From: Paenibacillus sp. LS1
GTDB lineage: Bacteria > Bacillota > Bacilli > Paenibacillales > Paenibacillaceae
Length of the DNA: 64,000 bases
Direction of reading: 5' to 3'
NCBI RefSeq assembly: GCF_026013365.1
Contig: NZ_JAPDOE010000002.1
Span: forward strand, 1,178,001 to 1,242,000
Below the pieces are notes generated by a model, which was given only the letters and a program-made list of their open reading frames with translations, had not been told where the DNA came from and did not search any database. The first letter of the stretch is position 1, and every line of letters starts with the position of its first letter. Positions 8,760 through 16,853 of this stretch are shown in pieces. A program made the position numbers and the translations under genes.

Positions 8760-9266
8760 TTATCTTACAAATGTGTTATGAACTCGCTCGGATTTGATAA
8801 AATAAGGAATCCAGATGGCACAAGTAATGACAGATTTCACAATCTCCTGTATTCCACTTCCATCTTCCAATTCCCGCATCATAGGTATCTGAAGTACGAG
8901 TATATAATCAACCATATAGAGCACCAAACTCACACTGTAATAGATGATCATTAACCGGGGTAAGATTGCTTTTTTTCTATAAAAAGTTACAACTATATAT
9001 ATGGTGAACAATAAAAAGACCACATTATATATAGCTTCAAAAATAATTAATGGCCCCCACAGAACGTGATAGTATTCGGAGTCCTTGGAAACAAATAAGT
9101 CCCACATTTCGGATGTTAATGCTGGTAACGTGTTTTGCATCAACTGTACTGCGAGCAGGATAATGGTAAGAAATAATCCAATCTGGATGAGAATCAGCCA
9201 ACCACCCAATCCCGATACACCTAGTGGACGGTAGTCTGTTTTTTGCTCATGAATATGTGGTTCCAC
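8760..9266 (-). CDS. DUF2569 family membrane protein
   Basis: A 168-residue integral membrane protein with four predicted helices. The family signature GLGGWLILIQIGL opens helix 1; the remaining helices are WGPLIIFEAIYNVVFLLF, IIYYSVSLVLYMVDYILV and a final VKSVITCAIWIPYF. DUF2569 has no known function. The GTG at 9266, 9 nt after AAGGAAG, is the likely start; an in-frame TTG 63 nt upstream has no ribosome site. Confidence 0.75.
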   Translation of the reverse strand: MEPHIHEQKTDYRPLGVSGLGGWLILIQIGLFLTIILLAVQLMQNTLPALTSEMWDLFVSKDSEYYHVLWGPLIIFEAIYNVVFLLFTIYIVVTFYRKKAILPRLMIIYYSVSLVLYMVDYILVLQIPMMRELEDGSGIQEIVKSVITCAIWIPYFIKSERVHNTFVR

Positions 9267-9626
9267 CTTGTAACACTTCCTTATGTAGTTTTGTTTTTCT
9301 GAGATGAGTCTTCCTCGTAATATTGCCAATTGAATCTACGGATAATTCTTTCACCCTACTTTACGTGCGTTGTATGTATTCTCACACTTTCCTTATAGGT
9401 ACCTCTCCATCCTTCTTTTAAATAGAATTTTACACAACTTCCTTATTGTACTACGAGTGTCAAGAACAAAGCATCCATTTTAAACCATCGTATTCAGATG
9501 CTGCAAAAGCCAAAAAAGACCTTCGCTATACTTCCGCCATGTTCAGCAAAGTTCACGTACGTCATAATTGCTCTTATACAGATGCAGATGGTGACTCTGC
9601 ATTTGACTACGAAGGAGGATATGGAT

Positions 9627-10571
9627 ATGACCAATCCTAAAGTAAAACTTTTACCTTTTGCCGACATTTCGAATTATGTCGAGGGCTTCGATATCGTTTC
9701 CACCCAGTGGGGTGGTGATGGCCTTGTCTATGTGCTGCTGCTGAATCAGATCCCCGAAAGAGAGCGAGGTATGTTCGTCCAAAGTAAATTGAAGCAAAGC
9801 TATACGTACAAAGTGCTTATTGTGACAGATCAAACTATCGAGGAAGTTGTCATTTGGGGACAGACGTTCAATTATCATTACGTACAACCATTACATGATC
9901 ATCTGCTGCTCGTCGGAGCACGGTGTGCGAATTACGGAAATGAAAAGTTTGATCTGAATGCCAAAGTGTGTGATCTGGACGGAAATACGATCCGCGAGTT
10001 TCTGTTGGGAGATGGTATCCAAAGTGTACAGGTCGCAGAGAAGGGAACGATCTGGACCAGTTACTTCGATGAAGGGGTGTTTGGTAACTACGGATGGAGC
10101 GATCCAATTGGTTCAAACGGTCTGTTGGCCTGGGATGAGCACGGTAATAAAGTGTACGAAAATAGCGCAGCTGATATTGCAGATTGTTACGCACTCAATG
10201 TGGTGAATGAGAAGCAGGTCTGGTTCTACTTCTATACCGATTTTGAACTCGGTTGTATCTCAGGGGGAACCAGTGAACCCGACGTTACATTCATGAATCC
10301 AAACATCTCCAGTTCCTCCGGCTTCAGTACGGATGGTTATCATTTCTTGTTCGATGCAGGGTACGGTAAACATGGTACGTTTGTGCTTAAGAAAATGGAG
10401 AAGCCCGGACGATTGAGCAAGGGGCAGCAAATTGAATTTCTAAATGAAGATGATCAGCCCTTCAAGCAGGCACGGCAAGATTTTCGCCAACATCGTCTGC
10501 TACTTAGTGAAGGTAACTTGTTATATCGGGTAACGATGGAGGAGATTACTTCCGCTTCTCGTTTGGATTAA
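9627..10571 (+). CDS. conserved hypothetical protein, beta-propeller-like
   Basis: A 314-residue soluble protein without signal peptide. It is rich in beta-strand-like repeats (GLVYVLLLN, KVLIVTDQ, NAKVCDLDGNTIREFLLGDG, NGLLAWDEHGNKVYE), suggesting a six-bladed propeller with WD- or TolB-like blades; this is an inference from pattern only. Start: the ATG at 9627 is 8 nt after GAAGGAGG. The upstream 9267-9626 interval lies between divergent genes and must carry both promoters; I found no convincing gene or structured element in it. Function unknown. Confidence 0.7.
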   Translation: MTNPKVKLLPFADISNYVEGFDIVSTQWGGDGLVYVLLLNQIPERERGMFVQSKLKQSYTYKVLIVTDQTIEEVVIWGQTFNYHYVQPLHDHLLLVGARCANYGNEKFDLNAKVCDLDGNTIREFLLGDGIQSVQVAEKGTIWTSYFDEGVFGNYGWSDPIGSNGLLAWDEHGNKVYENSAADIADCYALNVVNEKQVWFYFYTDFELGCISGGTSEPDVTFMNPNISSSSGFSTDGYHFLFDAGYGKHGTFVLKKMEKPGRLSKGQQIEFLNEDDQPFKQARQDFRQHRLLLSEGNLLYRVTMEEITSASRLD

Positions 10572-10590
10572 ATGACAGGAGTGAAGAGGG

Positions 10591-10884
10591 TTATTTCTTA
10601 AAAGACAATCCCTCTTCTTCCAATGCGTTCCGCAGTTTGGGCATGGCAGACGGTCCGATTCCGTGCAGCTTCAGAATCTCTTTTTCTGTGTACTCCGCAA
10701 GTTGCAGTAGTGTCGTAATACCTTCATTCTCCAAGGCGCGTCTGGCGGGAGCAGACAACAAGACTAGAAATCCCTCTGTCGGTTTACGTTCAGCTTCGCA
10801 CGTTGGACAGGTTGGACAGTCGCTTTTTTTATAATACGAATGTCCTTGTTCGCATGTTCTGAATGTTCCTTTATCGTTTGCCAT
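10591..10884 (-). CDS. zinc-ribbon / RNA polymerase alpha-CTD-like protein
   Basis: A 97-residue protein of two parts. The N-terminal part is a zinc ribbon (C11..H15, then CPTCPTCEAE). The C-terminal half is a helix-hairpin-helix fold like the alpha-subunit C-terminal domain (NEGITTLLQLAEYTEKEILKLHGIG and MPKLRNALEEEGLSF), which binds DNA or nucleic acid. Small proteins of this kind are common in Paenibacillus and Bacillus but their role is not established. Convergent with the preceding plus-strand gene; the stops are 19 bp apart. Confidence 0.75.
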   Translation of the reverse strand: MANDKGTFRTCEQGHSYYKKSDCPTCPTCEAERKPTEGFLVLLSAPARRALENEGITTLLQLAEYTEKEILKLHGIGPSAMPKLRNALEEEGLSFKK

Positions 10885-10934
10885 GTGGATGTCTCCTTCT
10901 GAATTAAGTATTGCTATGCTACATTTGGATAAGC

Positions 10935-11355
10935 TTACAATCCATACTCGGCAAATACGGCTGAATATTTCTCTTCTAATATCGCCCAGCGCTTTTCGGC
11001 TCCGTATTTGGTGTGCAGTTGCTGTAAATAATGCTTGGCTTCTTCCGTATCGCCGGCTTTAGCAGGACGCGGAAGGGGCTATTTCTCTGATTCGGCAGGT
11101 AAAATGAGATATTTACTCCGATATGTCTCCATTCAATCCAACGGAATGCATCTCCGCAAGCTCGGTGGAATGAACACCACAATTAACATAAAACTGGACT
11201 TGACTACTGGTGTTAACCTTTGCTCTTTGAATGTTGAACTTATATGTGAGGTTTCCATCCGCTTTGTAGAAATTCAGATTCTTCTTGGAATAGCCGTGTT
11301 TGGCAAATAAGGGTTTGACGTCTGTATGGATGATCTTCTTAAAAAGTTCCTGTAT
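10935..11355 (-). pseudogene. decayed DUF4304-like gene
   Basis: Two pieces of one minus-strand gene are visible. The N-terminal piece (11355-11113) reads QELFKKIIHTDVKPLFAKHG and continues with a YKADGNLTYKFNIQRAK stretch, resembling the start of DUF4304 proteins. It has ATA where the ATG should be, 7 nt after GGGGAGTG, and stops at 11113. The C-terminal piece (~11075-10935), in another frame, ends KYSAVFAEYGL. The middle appears deleted. The family name rests on pattern memory; the decay itself is directly visible. Confidence 0.55.
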
Positions 11356-11382
11356 AAGATATCACTCCCCATTTGTTCAAAA

Positions 11383-11892
11383 TCATGCTTGTTCTATTTT
11401 ATAAAAATAAGGGCCACACATGGATTCGTGCGTATACACGTACGTCCATGTAAACGCTCGGTCGAAGATATAGATATCCTGCTCCGAATCAAAATCCGCT
11501 GCAATGACCCGATTCGCGTTTTCGTATAAAAGCACCCAACCACCACTTTCATACATCACATATACTTCATCTTTCGGCTCGGCATCGAAAGCATCTCGTG
11601 CTTCATCATGTGTCAGACATTTTTGTTGCTCATAACTGAACAAATGCCACTTGTACTGGCTATAATGGATAGACGCTTTGACCACATCATCGATATTATG
11701 GGCAAATACGCTGTCCCATTGCTGTACAATCCCTTCGGATTCCTCATACAGTTCGTATACGACAACCCCTTTATCCTGCAAATTCTTCTTGAACATATAT
11801 TCCTGATGGATACGCTCAATCCCCCAATATGCTCGGTTCAGTTCCATTTCGGGTAACGCATCCAGCAGCTCGTTAATTTTATCTCGAATCAT
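11383..11892 (-). CDS. DUF4275 family protein
   Basis: A 169-residue soluble protein. The central YKWHLFSYEQQKCLTHDEAR followed by AFDAEPKDEVYVMYE and the C-terminal FTWTYVYTHESMCGPYFYK match DUF4275, a Firmicute family with no known role, often found among small accessory or immunity-type genes. Two adjacent ATGs follow GGAGGTA; the second (11892) has the better spacing. It lies just upstream of the decayed DUF4304-like gene, another such accessory family. Confidence 0.75.
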   Translation of the reverse strand: MIRDKINELLDALPEMELNRAYWGIERIHQEYMFKKNLQDKGVVVYELYEESEGIVQQWDSVFAHNIDDVVKASIHYSQYKWHLFSYEQQKCLTHDEARDAFDAEPKDEVYVMYESGGWVLLYENANRVIAADFDSEQDIYIFDRAFTWTYVYTHESMCGPYFYKIEQA

Positions 11893-11925
11893 CATTACCT
11901 CCGTAAGGTATTGGAATTAGATCAT

Positions 11926-12477
11926 CTAGTTCTTGCCTGACTGTTTAGCTTCATCTCGAAGTACATAAGCCAGTTTGTACATCTCTGCAATGTCATGTCT
12001 GTTCTGTTCCTGGAATCTTCGGATCGCTTCATCAATCTCTACCACTTCCACTGCAACCACCTGCTCGCCATCTTCCGGATTCAGCGGATCACCGACAAGT
12101 TCAACATCTCCATATCCGATGATTCGTACGAAATGGGGATGCGAGATATGCGGTCGATACGGTTCCAACGCACTGGATGTACAGTGGAATTGACCGAAAA
12201 TCTGATAAGACCGCATTTCTGCCCCAAGTTCCTCCATCAGTTCGCGTTTTAGCCCATCCATATACGGCTCACCCGCTTCAAGCGTGCCTCCAGGCAGCTC
12301 CCAATCTCCATTATCCAGTTGAAAGACGACACATTGATCCCCGACAAACGGAATGATGCTAATATTACTCACCAGCTTTTCATCCACGATCTCGTTTAAT
12401 CTGAACTCTGCCTCAATAATTCCCCAATGAATTGACGTACTCAGCGCCGGATATAATTCCGCACTCAAGCTACTCAT
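11926..12477 (-). CDS. Nudix hydrolase
   Basis: A 183-residue Nudix hydrolase with the full box: GGTLEAGEPYMDGLKREL then MEELGAE (G-x5-E-x7-REL-x-EE-x-G). These enzymes cleave nucleoside diphosphates linked to another group, using Mg or Mn at the box glutamates. The N-terminal ~60 residues form an extra domain of unknown role. I chose the ATG at 12477 (AGAGG 10 nt upstream). An open GTG at 12534 lacks a ribosome site, and a TATAAT-like sequence falls between them. Confidence 0.8.
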   Translation of the reverse strand: MSSLSAELYPALSTSIHWGIIEAEFRLNEIVDEKLVSNISIIPFVGDQCVVFQLDNGDWELPGGTLEAGEPYMDGLKRELMEELGAEMRSYQIFGQFHCTSSALEPYRPHISHPHFVRIIGYGDVELVGDPLNPEDGEQVVAVEVVEIDEAIRRFQEQNRHDIAEMYKLAYVLRDEAKQSGKN

Positions 12478-12537
12478 CCGCACCCGATCCTCTCTATCTA
12501 ATTCCACTATTCTTCCAATTATAGTCGAAAACACAGA

Positions 12538-12580
12538 AAGAAGGCCACTTTCCCACCGGGAATACGTGACCCTCTTCTTA
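12538..12580 (-). terminator. probable terminator after hrtA
   Basis: The minus strand shows AAGAA-GG-CAC-TTCCC, a GGT loop, then GGGAA-GTG-CC-TTCTT, followed by TCTGTGTTTTCG. It lies about 60 nt past the hrtA stop and marks the end of the hss-hrt operon. The T tract is broken, so strength is uncertain. Confidence 0.6.
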
Positions 12581-12640
12581 TACTCTCTGCCCTTAAGCCT
12601 TGGATCAGTATTCTCTCCAGACGCTCAGACCATTCTCCTT

Positions 12641-13318
12641 CTAATGCTGCACCAGTTTTCCCTTTTCCAAAAAAAGAACCCGGCTACAGAGCGGCAAGAT
12701 CCGCTCATCATGCGTAACCATCACTGCACTCTTGCCCTGCTCTTTCACGAGCCGTGCAATCATGCCGACAATATCCAGCCCACGTTCCGCATCCAGGCTG
12801 GCTGTTGGTTCGTCCGCGAGCAGGACAGCCGGATCGTTCATCAACGCCCGTGCAATGGCGACCCGCTGACGTTCTCCGCCTGACAGCTTCTCCGCATATG
12901 CCTTCCGCCGATGAGTCAAGCCTACCGTACCCAGCAGCTCATCCACTCGTTTCTCCGCCTTGTTTTTCTCCGTTCCGGCGAGCTTCGCGACCACCATAAG
13001 TTGTTCTTCTACTTTCAGATACGGAATGAGGTTGGCACTTTGAAAAATAAAACCGAGCTGCTGAAGTCGTACATCGGATATATCCTGTTTGCTTTTGCCC
13101 ATAATAGAGGCCCCATCCAGTAGAACCTGCCCTTCCGTTGGTTCAAGAAGTGCGCCAGCAATGGACAGGAATGTACTTTTGCCCGAGCCGGAAGGCCCCA
13201 TCACAGCTACAAGTTCCCCTTCAGCAACCTCAAGATCCAGCTTGTCCAGAATTGTGCGTTTGCTGCCGCCATCTTCAAAGGTCTGTGTAATTCCCTGCAA
13301 TACCAATCGGTTTCTCAT
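12641..13318 (-). CDS. hrtA: heme efflux ABC transporter ATP-binding protein HrtA
   Basis: A 225-residue ATPase of the MacB/LolD type. Walker A GPSGSGKST (41-49), signature LSGGERQRV, Walker B LLADEPTAS and H-loop VMVTHDE are all intact. The stretch LGFIFQSANLIPYLKVEEQL closely resembles that of staphylococcal HrtA, the ATPase of the HrtAB pump that relieves heme toxicity. The start overlaps the stop of the permease gene by 4 bases, and both sit below the HssRS-like sensor genes, so it is probably made when heme is in excess. Confidence 0.87.
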   Translation of the reverse strand: MRNRLVLQGITQTFEDGGSKRTILDKLDLEVAEGELVAVMGPSGSGKSTFLSIAGALLEPTEGQVLLDGASIMGKSKQDISDVRLQQLGFIFQSANLIPYLKVEEQLMVVAKLAGTEKNKAEKRVDELLGTVGLTHRRKAYAEKLSGGERQRVAIARALMNDPAVLLADEPTASLDAERGLDIVGMIARLVKEQGKSAVMVTHDERILPLCSRVLFLEKGKLVQH

Positions 13319-14445
13319 GCTGCTGTCCTCCCAATCGCATCAAGCGCATCAATTTTGGTAACCTTCCACACCGAGAATAACGAACCCGCCACAGACATGA
13401 GTATGAATAATACACAGGTCAGTGCGAGGGTGGATAAACCTAATTGAAACGGCATCGATGCTGGCAATATGGACTCAAACAGTCGAACCAACAACACGCT
13501 GATCACCAGACTGCCAATCGACAGAACCAACACTTGCAACGAAACACTACCCGCCAGATAACCATTCCGAGTTCCGATGGCTTTTAATATGCCGAACTGA
13601 CTCGTTTTCTGAATCGTGATGACATAGAAGAATACCGCAAGTACAAACGCCGAGATGACATATAGAAAAGCGATCATCATGAGCAACGATCCCTGCTCTT
13701 CCTTATATCCAGGGATGGCCGATACGGCATCCGACTTCGTAATGATTTCTGTATTAGGCATTGCAGCATTCAGGCCGTCTACCTGCTCGCCTGCACCCTT
13801 AATCGCAATGGCATTGTACACAGGAGCATTAGCATTGGTGTCGGCTGAACCTTGCGAAGTTCGTGAACCTCCTTGAAACGTAAGCCATTCCTGTTCATTC
13901 AGGAACACCACTGGGGAGTGACTGAAGGACTCATTTTGAACAAATCCACCCACAGTCCACTCCGTTCCCGAAGCTTGATCAACCAGGACGGTACCAATGG
14001 TGACGCCAGATTCAGACAACTTATGGTCCACCACAACCTGCCCGTTTGTCTGATCTGTAATCGGAGACCCTTCGGTAACGGTTGGAGCAAGCCAACCTTC
14101 CGGATTAACCATGAACAGCGTGACATCGATCTTTTTCGTGTCGCCGGTTGGACTGACGGTTGTCATTTTCACACCGAGCGGCTCAGCGTTCTCTTTCCCT
14201 ACCACGGAGCGAGCTTGATTAAGTTGATCCTGATCCACTTGTGACCGGGTAAACCGATGATTCGAATCCTGTTCCAGCACAAAATGGGTTGCTGCCATAT
14301 TTTTGACCGAAGCTGCGTTATCGTAAGCCAGCCCCTGTGCAAGACCTGTAACAAAAAGTACCAGAAATGAAACCAGCACCATGATTGTAGCAATTAAGGC
14401 ATAGCGCCCTTTGGCATACCTCATTTCCCGAATAGCCAAGTACAT
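13315..14445 (-). CDS. hrtB: heme efflux ABC transporter permease HrtB
   Basis: A 376-residue FtsX-type permease: one N-terminal membrane helix (~14-36), a ~220-residue extracellular domain, then three helices near 255-280, 305-330 and 345-367. The opening MYLAIREMRYAKGRYALI and GLAQGLAYDNAASVKNM resemble HrtB of Staphylococcus. With HrtA it forms a pump that removes heme from the membrane. Start ATG has GGGAGG upstream. A 67-bp gap separates it from hssS, with no separate operator recognised, so it may be read from the hssR promoter. Confidence 0.85.
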   Translation of the reverse strand: MYLAIREMRYAKGRYALIATIMVLVSFLVLFVTGLAQGLAYDNAASVKNMAATHFVLEQDSNHRFTRSQVDQDQLNQARSVVGKENAEPLGVKMTTVSPTGDTKKIDVTLFMVNPEGWLAPTVTEGSPITDQTNGQVVVDHKLSESGVTIGTVLVDQASGTEWTVGGFVQNESFSHSPVVFLNEQEWLTFQGGSRTSQGSADTNANAPVYNAIAIKGAGEQVDGLNAAMPNTEIITKSDAVSAIPGYKEEQGSLLMMIAFLYVISAFVLAVFFYVITIQKTSQFGILKAIGTRNGYLAGSVSLQVLVLSIGSLVISVLLVRLFESILPASMPFQLGLSTLALTCVLFILMSVAGSLFSVWKVTKIDALDAIGRTAA

Positions 14446-14512
14446 GTTCTGTGACCTCCCTCTTGATAACCCAAGTATAGGAGGCGAAAATGAACGGCAA
14501 ATGAATAACAGA

Positions 14513-15889
14513 TTACATCTGCGGAAGGGTCACGGTGAAGACCGTACCCTCAGGCGAACTGGAAACTTCGATTGTACCGTCATGAATTCGAATAATTTTC
14601 TGCACAATGGCAAGTCCAAGCCCGGTTCGTCCTGAAGAACGTTCCCGCGCACGGTCCACCCGATAGAATCGATCGAACAGGAAAGGCAGATGCTCCGCAG
14701 CAATCCCGTCTCCTGTATCCCGAATCTGAATCACACACTGGTTATCTGTCTGCTCGGCATGAATCTCGATGCTTCTTCCCTGTGGCAGATGATTCACTGC
14801 ATTACCCAGCAGATTCATCCACACTTGCAAGAGTAGCACTTCATTGCCCACTAGCTGGATGGATTCGGGCACCGATATCCGAAGCAGCAGTTCTTTTTCC
14901 TCAAGCTGCCATTGCAGCACCTGAACCGCTTGCCGGAATTGATCTCGCAAAGAGAACTTTACTTTGCTCAGATCTTCGTTCCCTTGTTCTAGGGAGGACA
15001 GGAGAAGCAGTTGTTTGCTGAGCAAAGAGAGATGACGGCTCTCCTCCTCAATGATCGATGCATAGTGCTCTCGTTCCTGTTCAGGCAGATCCCGATCCGC
15101 CACCAATTGGGCAAACCCCTGAATTGAGGTCAGCGGTGATTGAATCTCATGGGATACATTCGATACAAACTGCTGTCGCGCCTGATCTACCCTTTCCAAT
15201 TCACGACTCATGGTCATGAAATGCTGGGCCAGCTGTCCAATCTCATCACGCCGTGCGGTAGGTAATCTCAGATTATATTTTCCTTGCGCAATGCGTTTGG
15301 TTGCCTCGGACAGTCGTTCAATGGGATTGACCAGATAGCGGGTACTAATCAGAAAGATCAGGATACTAATACCTATCGTAAATGCTCCAATCAGCGCAAA
15401 AAAGATCCGCAGCTCACCGAATTGCAGAATTACATCCGGACGCATAAAGAGAGCATAATTCGCATTGTCCAGCTGTAGATGAACACCCACGGTATTGCTT
15501 AATTGATTATCGAAGAAACCGGTAATGAACGGTTTGCTTGGAAACTGGGCAACGCCATGGTATACCTCACCACTTAGCACCAGTTCTACAGCTTGCTTGT
15601 CCAGATCTTTTTCACGGAATTCACGGCCGTAGAATTGGTCGTTGCCTTTTCCATCCGTCACATAGATTTCGTACCCGAGTGCGGCGGCATTGTTCAAATA
15701 CTGCTCCATCGTGCCGGGTTGCTGTTCCACAAATTGCTTCATTTGCGTCGCGATGCCCACCAGCTTCTCATCATTGAAATCCTTGAGCTTTGTATGATAG
15801 TAGATGTTGGACAAAAGAAAACCGAGCATGCCGCTGACCATAATCACCGCAATTGTAATGAGGAATACCCGGACGTACAAGGTCCTCAA
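14513..15889 (-). CDS. hssS: heme-sensing histidine kinase HssS
   Basis: A 458-residue sensor kinase. Helix 1 (~8-28), an extracellular sensor (~30-160), helix 2 (~161-183), HAMP (~184-236), phospho-acceptor His247 in VSHEIQSP, and an ATP-binding domain with GDGIAAEHLP and GRTGLGLAI. The sensor contains FYGREFRE, FITGFFDN, NTVGV and YALFMRPD, motifs I recognise from staphylococcal HssS. It detects heme stress at the membrane and phosphorylates HssR. The start overlaps the hssR stop by 4 bases. Confidence 0.87.
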   Translation of the reverse strand: MRTLYVRVFLITIAVIMVSGMLGFLLSNIYYHTKLKDFNDEKLVGIATQMKQFVEQQPGTMEQYLNNAAALGYEIYVTDGKGNDQFYGREFREKDLDKQAVELVLSGEVYHGVAQFPSKPFITGFFDNQLSNTVGVHLQLDNANYALFMRPDVILQFGELRIFFALIGAFTIGISILIFLISTRYLVNPIERLSEATKRIAQGKYNLRLPTARRDEIGQLAQHFMTMSRELERVDQARQQFVSNVSHEIQSPLTSIQGFAQLVADRDLPEQEREHYASIIEEESRHLSLLSKQLLLLSSLEQGNEDLSKVKFSLRDQFRQAVQVLQWQLEEKELLLRISVPESIQLVGNEVLLLQVWMNLLGNAVNHLPQGRSIEIHAEQTDNQCVIQIRDTGDGIAAEHLPFLFDRFYRVDRARERSSGRTGLGLAIVQKIIRIHDGTIEVSSSPEGTVFTVTLPQM

Positions 15890-16563
15890 GGTGATTTCAC
15901 CTCCATCTTGTAACCAATGCCCCGCACAGTCTGAATGACAAAATCGTCCGTATAATCGGCAAAACGATCACGCAGCCGCTTGATGTGCACATCAACGGTA
16001 CGGTCATCTCCTTCGTAGTCTGCTCCCCAAACGAGCCGAATGAGCTCATCCCGCGAGAACAACCGCCCTGGAAACTGGGCAAGCTGTGAGAGTAATTCGA
16101 ATTCTTTCATCGGCAAAAAGAGAATGGATTGCCCATCGGTAACCTCCACATTGTTACGGTCAATGACGATCCGGTTCATACGGATGATATCGCTGGATGT
16201 GCGATGGTACCGACGAAATAAAGCCTTTACCCGGTAGACTAATTCTTCCGGTTCAAATGGCTTAGTCACATATTCATCTGTTCCTTTCAAATAACCATCT
16301 CTCTTGTCCGATAGTTGATCTCGAGCCGTCAGCAACATAATGGGAATGTCGTAATGCTGTCGAATGTAATCACATAACTCCAGTCCATCCATGCCTGGCA
16401 TCATCACATCTAAGATTGCCAGATCGATCGGTGTTTCTTGCATCAGTTTGACCGCTTCCAGTCCGTCCTGCGCTTCATGTACCCGATACCCTTCCTTGGT
16501 CATGACATGCCGCAGGAGTGCTCGAATATTGGCATCATCGTCTGCCAGCAGCAGATGTTTCAT
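15886..16563 (-). CDS. hssR: heme response regulator HssR
   Basis: A 225-residue OmpR-family regulator: receiver domain with acidic pocket DDD (8-10), phospho-acceptor Asp52 in LDVMMPGMDG, Lys in TKPFEPEEL, then a winged helix with DYEGDDRTVDVHIKRLRDR and TVRGIGYKME. The DNA-binding end is very like HssR. The ATG at 16563 follows AAGGGCGG; the frame is open further upstream but without ribosome sites. First gene of the operon hssR-hssS-hrtB-hrtA. No paired GTTCATATT-type HssR box was found. Confidence 0.87.
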   Translation of the reverse strand: MKHLLLADDDANIRALLRHVMTKEGYRVHEAQDGLEAVKLMQETPIDLAILDVMMPGMDGLELCDYIRQHYDIPIMLLTARDQLSDKRDGYLKGTDEYVTKPFEPEELVYRVKALFRRYHRTSSDIIRMNRIVIDRNNVEVTDGQSILFLPMKEFELLSQLAQFPGRLFSRDELIRLVWGADYEGDDRTVDVHIKRLRDRFADYTDDFVIQTVRGIGYKMEVKSP

Positions 16564-16695
16564 ATCGTTGTCCGCCCTTCTATGTAGCGAGTACATCTCA
16601 CTTTGATCCTGCACAGATGGTAGCATAAAAGCAATCTTATTCGCCAGCACATGCATGGAGACACCTTGGACATGTTTATATTTTCTTAAATCTGG

Positions 16696-16724
16696 TTGAC
16701 ACTATTATGAGGCGCAACTATAAT
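16696..16724 (+). promoter_or_regulatory. sigma-A consensus promoter for CDF exporter
   Basis: TTGACA (16696-16701) and TATAAT (16719-16724) are separated by exactly 17 bp: a perfect vegetative promoter, pointing at the CDF gene that starts at 16854. Confidence 0.9.
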
Positions 16725-16735
16725 AAAACCATAAC

Positions 16736-16755
16736 ATATGAACATACGCTCATAT
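16736..16755 (+). promoter_or_regulatory. ArsR/SmtB (CzrA)-type operator candidate
   Basis: ATATGAACATACGCTCATAT is a 20-bp palindrome with two mismatched pairs (ATATGA..TCATAT arms). It begins about 12 bp after the -10 box, over the expected transcription start, where a repressor would block polymerase. It resembles operators of zinc-sensing ArsR-family repressors such as CzrA. No such repressor is encoded in the window. Confidence 0.65.
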
Positions 16756-16853
16756 ATTCATTTGTAGGTGATCACACATTGCCAAGAATCATCTATATTT
16801 CACACTAGAAATCATATTACATAACGGAGCCTCGCTCCAAAGGAGGATTTTAT

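Noticed and set aside
9446..9640. Plus-strand frame of 64 codons before the propeller-like gene
   Set aside because: No ribosome site, overlaps the real start region, and composition is not protein-like enough to claim a gene.
12641..16563. BceRS-BceAB antibiotic-sensing module
   Set aside because: The permease has ~376 residues and four helices, not the ~650 residues and ten helices of BceB, and the kinase has a large extracellular sensor; HssRS-HrtBA fits better.
16734..16770. GTTCATAT-like sequence near hssR as an HssR direct-repeat box
   Set aside because: Only one half-site fits; the sequence is better explained as a palindrome over the start of the divergent CDF promoter.
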